Shown in pieces: positions 61,560 through 64,000 of a stretch of 64,000 nucleotides of DNA. This DNA comes from Halanaerobium saccharolyticum subsp. saccharolyticum DSM 6643 (GTDB lineage Bacteria > Bacillota > Halanaerobiia > Halanaerobiales > Halanaerobiaceae). The DNA is taken from positions 157,313 through 221,312 of the forward strand of contig NZ_CAUI01000015.1 of assembly GCF_000350165.1 (NCBI RefSeq), in the 5' to 3' direction. Under the pieces are notes generated by a model, which was given only the letters and a program-made list of their open reading frames with translations, made no database searches and had not been told where the DNA came from. Positions within the stretch are counted from its first letter, which is position 1, and the number at the start of each line of letters is the position of its first letter. Position numbers and translations under genes: made by a program.

Positions 61560-62003
61560 CTATAATGAAGGTGCTGTAGTTTCAGGTCCGGTTAATGATG
61601 ATTCATCTGTTGAAATATAATAGAATTCATCAGAGGCTGCTTCATAAGAGATTAAATACTTTTGAGCTCCACTATCAGTATCAGTTACATAATCATAAGC
61701 AGAGGCTTCATTTTTGATATTTAACTCATCTAAATTTGCGGCAACAGTTTCCATATCTCCTTTTGTTACCTGAGCTGGATATTCTCCCTCGTCTAGATAA
61801 TACATCTCCAGACTCTGCATTATATTATGCAGGTCTGCTTTGGCAACAGCTGTATCTGCTTTATTTTTTACCCCACTTAGAGCTGGCACTGCCATTGACA
61901 TTAAAATTCCTAAAACCACAATTACAATTACAAGCTCAATTAAAGTAAAACCTGCTTCAGAATCCAGAACTCTCTGCTTATCAATTTTGAAAATACTAAA
62001 CAT
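61560..62003 (-). CDS. Major pilin-like protein (PilA/GspG type)
   Basis: 147 residues. A longer leader (MFSIFKIDKQRVLDSEAG) ends at G|FTLIELVIVIVVLGILMSMAVPALSG, a canonical class III site with Glu+5. The following VAKADLHNIMQSLEMYYLDEGEYP is the GspG/PilA helix and the GEYP element of pseudopilins. C-terminal ends in a repeat of Ser/Thr. It is probably the main fibre subunit. It follows pilC by 44 bp. Confidence 0.88.
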   Translation of the reverse strand: MFSIFKIDKQRVLDSEAGFTLIELVIVIVVLGILMSMAVPALSGVKNKADTAVAKADLHNIMQSLEMYYLDEGEYPAQVTKGDMETVAANLDELNIKNEASAYDYVTDTDSGAQKYLISYEAASDEFYYISTDESSLTGPETTAPSL

Positions 62004-62047
62004 TTATATAATCCCTTTCTATTTTTGGTTTCCATTTGTTTCTGTCT

Positions 62048-63085
62048 TTAAATAATTAAATAAATCTGAAACATCGGCATAATTACTGCTGCAGCAAGTA
62101 AAGCAACAAAAATTGCAGTTAATGTTATTAAAAAGGGCTCTAAATACTGCAGCATTATTTCAATTTCTTCTTTTAATTTTTGGTAATAATAATCACCTGC
62201 TCTTTCCAACATGGTCTCCATCTGGGCTGTTTCTTCTCCAGTCATTAAAAGATAGTAAAAAAGATCGGGTATATATTTACTATCAGAAAAACATTCTGTC
62301 AAAGAAGCCCCTTTAGAAATATTTAAAGCTGTATTTTGAATAAATTTTTGATAATGGTAGTCTGTAATAATATTTTTTAATAAATCCAGAGCAGAAATTA
62401 ATTTTAAGCCACTTTTCAGCAGTAAAGATAAATAGACAGCTATCTGAGTTAAAATTAAATCCTTATACAGAACTGAAAAAAAGGGAATATTAAGCAAAAA
62501 TTTGCTCTTTAAATCTTCTCTTTTTTTGCTTTTGTAAATCAGCACCAGTAATATTATTAAAAAGATTATGAAAATTATTATTAAAATGAAATAGTTATTA
62601 AAAGCTTTACTAATTATTAAAAAAATTTTTGTAATCAAGGGCAGCTCACCATTAAATTCAGCAAATAAATCTACAAATACAGGTAAAACAAATTTAAAGA
62701 TAAAAACTGCTGCTAAAAATATTGTCATTATTACAGTTATAGGATAAAAAGAGGCCTTTTTTATTTCTTTTTTTAGATCATCTCTGCTGTTATAGTAGTT
62801 TTCTAAACTTGCCAGAACTTCTACCAGTTTTCCACTTTTCTCCCCGGCCTGGACTACTGCTGTAAAAAGTTTAGTAAATATTTTCTCCCGATCTAAGGCT
62901 TCAGCAAGAGTTAAGCCAGATTCGATATTTTTTAAAATTTCATTACATATATCTTGCTGCTTTTTATTCTTTGTCTGTTTGGAGATAATCATCAAAGATC
63001 TGTTTAAATTTAAACCAGATTTTAGCATTATCTTCAGCTGTGAGGCGAAAAATTTAAGGTCAAATTCATTTTGTTTAAAGATGAT
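62048..63085 (-). CDS. pilC: Type II/IV secretion inner-membrane platform protein (PilC/GspF), start uncertain
   Basis: Polytopic platform protein with two T2SSF domains: FFASQLKIMLKSGLNLNRSL...VVQAGEKSGKLVEVL and LLLKSGLKLISALDLLK...MTGEETAQMETML, three membrane helices and the closing LLAAAVIMPMFQIY. The first ATG in frame is 63028, but the conserved domain clearly starts upstream, IIIFKQNEFDLKFFASQL. The frame is open to a TAG just before a perfect AGGAGG (63091-63096), yet the only codons suitably spaced after it are ATA (63088) and two ATC (63085, 63082), so a non-AUG start is likely. It lacks the first N-terminal domain of about 50 residues seen in full-length PilC. Confidence 0.85.
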   Translation of the reverse strand: MIFKQNEFDLKFFASQLKIMLKSGLNLNRSLMIISKQTKNKKQQDICNEILKNIESGLTLAEALDREKIFTKLFTAVVQAGEKSGKLVEVLASLENYYNSRDDLKKEIKKASFYPITVIMTIFLAAVFIFKFVLPVFVDLFAEFNGELPLITKIFLIISKAFNNYFILIIIFIIFLIILLVLIYKSKKREDLKSKFLLNIPFFSVLYKDLILTQIAVYLSLLLKSGLKLISALDLLKNIITDYHYQKFIQNTALNISKGASLTECFSDSKYIPDLFYYLLMTGEETAQMETMLERAGDYYYQKLKEEIEIMLQYLEPFLITLTAIFVALLAAAVIMPMFQIYLII

Positions 63086-63103
63086 TATCGCCTCCTAGTA
63101 AGT

Positions 63104-63175
63104 GTTCAAATTTTTTTGTTCAAATTTTATTATTCAAATTTAATTATTTAAATTTTTTTCAAGTTTAGTTATTCA
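63104..63175. repeat. Degenerate AT-rich tandem repeat between pilB and pilC
   Basis: Five to six imperfect units of about 14 bp built on TTCAAATTTwwTTw follow one another in the 80-bp gap, running to the pilB stop. Units vary in the last bases. No CRISPR-like spacing, hairpin or reading frame is seen. Confidence 0.55.
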
Positions 63176-63179
63176 AGTT

Positions 63180-64000
63180 TTAGTGATTTAGTTCAATAAC
63201 TCTCAGCATTTCTGCCTGAGACACTATGCCTTTTTTCAATTTTATCAAGGCTGAATCATATAAACTGAGCATTCCAGAAGCAGCTGCTTCTTCTTTTAAA
63301 TCAGAATAATCAGCATTTTGGTTGATTAAACTTTTTAAGTGATCATTGATTAGTAAAATCTCTGCAGCAGCTGTTCGACCGAGATAACCATTACTACAAT
63401 TTTCACAGCCAACTGCTTGATAAAGATATTCTATTTCTGTTAAATCAAAAAGATTGTTAGTCAAATACTTTATTTCTACTTTTTTTCTACAGTTAGGACA
63501 TAATTTCCTCAGTAATCTTTGAGCTATAACTGCTTTTACTGTGCTGCTGATTAAATAGGGAGCGATCCCAAGATCAATTAACCTGTAAATTGCAGAAATA
63601 CTATCTATAGTATGGATTGTACTTAAAACAAGATGCCCTGTAACAGCAGCTCTAACTGCTATTTCTGCAGTTTCCTTATCTCTAATTTCTCCGATCATAA
63701 TTATATCTGGATCCTGTCTTAAAATTGACCTCAATATAGTTGGAAAAGTTAAATTTTGGGCATCATTAATTTCAATCTGATTTAATAAATCTAACTTATA
63801 TTCAACTGGATTTTCGACTGTAATAATATTATTATCTTCAGCAGCTAGCTGCTTTAAAATTGAAAAAAGAGTTGTAGTTTTGCCACTTCCAGTTGGCCCA
63901 CAGAGTAAGATTATTCCTGATTTAAATTTAAGGATTTCTTTAAATCTTTTTAAATTAGCACTATTAAAATTCAATTCTTTTAAATCTAATAATTTTTCAG
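63180..64000 (-). CDS. pilB: Pilus assembly / secretion ATPase (PilB/GspE family), N-terminal part outside window
   Basis: Hexameric ATPase that powers pilin polymerisation. The frame is open to the end of the window, so the 5' part is missing; in view are Walker A GPTGSGKTTTLFSIL, the Asp box, DPDIIMIGEIRDKETAEIAVRAAVTGHLVLSTIH (Walker B and His box), and the tetracysteine CPNC...CENCSNGY zinc site near the C-terminus, diagnostic of PilB/GspE rather than PilT. The 3' end is normal. Probably the first gene of the pilus operon within view. Confidence 0.92.
   Translation of the reverse strand, partial: EKLLDLKELNFNSANLKRFKEILKFKSGIILLCGPTGSGKTTTLFSILKQLAAEDNNIITVENPVEYKLDLLNQIEINDAQNLTFPTILRSILRQDPDIIMIGEIRDKETAEIAVRAAVTGHLVLSTIHTIDSISAIYRLIDLGIAPYLISSTVKAVIAQRLLRKLCPNCRKKVEIKYLTNNLFDLTEIEYLYQAVGCENCSNGYLGRTAAAEILLINDHLKSLINQNADYSDLKEEAAASGMLSLYDSALIKLKKGIVSQAEMLRVIELNH

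Noticed and set aside
63036..63069. Frameshifted alternative start of pilC at ATG 63069
   Set aside because: It runs only 11 codons before a stop and does not restore the conserved frame.
63104..63180. CRISPR array
   Set aside because: Units are only about 14 bp, imperfect and without spacers.

Overview
The window is about 64 kb of AT-rich DNA, almost fully coding and mostly on the minus strand. Gene content points to a diderm (outer-membrane) Firmicute of the Halanaerobium type. Firmicute housekeeping order is present (ylxM-ffh-rpsP-khpA-rimM-trmD-rplS-rbgA-rnhB; spoVS-smc-ftsY; recN-spo0A; xseA-xseB-ispA-dxs-tlyA-nadK). It sits beside outer-membrane machinery (TonB, ExbB, ExbD, a TonB-dependent receptor, a secretin) and a type IV pilus / type II secretion-like cluster. 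The genus assignment is inferred from gene content and was not checked by a search.

Layout. 1-2190 (+): TrkH/TrkA potassium uptake. 2268-7575 (-): a SIMPL-domain protein, then exbD-exbB-tonB-btuB-like receptor behind a cobalamin riboswitch, a vitamin B12 uptake unit. 7687-8478 (-): a UcpA-like short-chain dehydrogenase. 8683-10654 (+): YraN and YifB. 10637-17545 (-): the ffh-rplS-rnhB-queT translation/SRP operon from a consensus promoter. 17543-17852: a long fold-back inverted repeat without coding capacity. 17918-25828 (-): ftsY, smc, spoVS, rluB, scpB, scpA, M50 protease (chromosome condensation and cell-envelope functions). 25858-34014 (-): CCA-transferase-like protein, NAD and nucleoside salvage (pncB, pdp, pnp), M29 aminopeptidase, EndoQ-like PHP protein, Nudix hydrolase. 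34028-38279 (-): spo0A, recN, nadK, tlyA.

38258-46060 (-) is the most notable block: nfnA-nfnB-xseA-xseB-ispA, then about 570 bp of non-coding, highly structured sequence, then a small membrane protein and dxs. Position, size, closing helix and the neighbouring DxxxD membrane protein identify this as an OLE (ornate, large, extremophilic) RNA with its partner OapA.

46284-46370 (+): tRNA-Leu(CAG) with its own promoter and terminator. 46501-51327 (-): an aminotransferase, then an efp-oxidoreductase-asp23-amaP-DUF2273-nusB operon. 51460-55977 (-): pepP-like peptidase, aroQ, a fused aroK-aroB and an O-antigen-ligase-like protein. 56077-64000 (-): a pilus / type II secretion-like operon (pilB, pilC, four prepilins, PilX/M/N/O/P-like proteins, secretin) cut by the window end.

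Several gene starts are better placed at internal codons preceded by Shine-Dalgarno sequences; these are noted entry by entry. No insertion sequences, CRISPR arrays or rRNA genes were seen.
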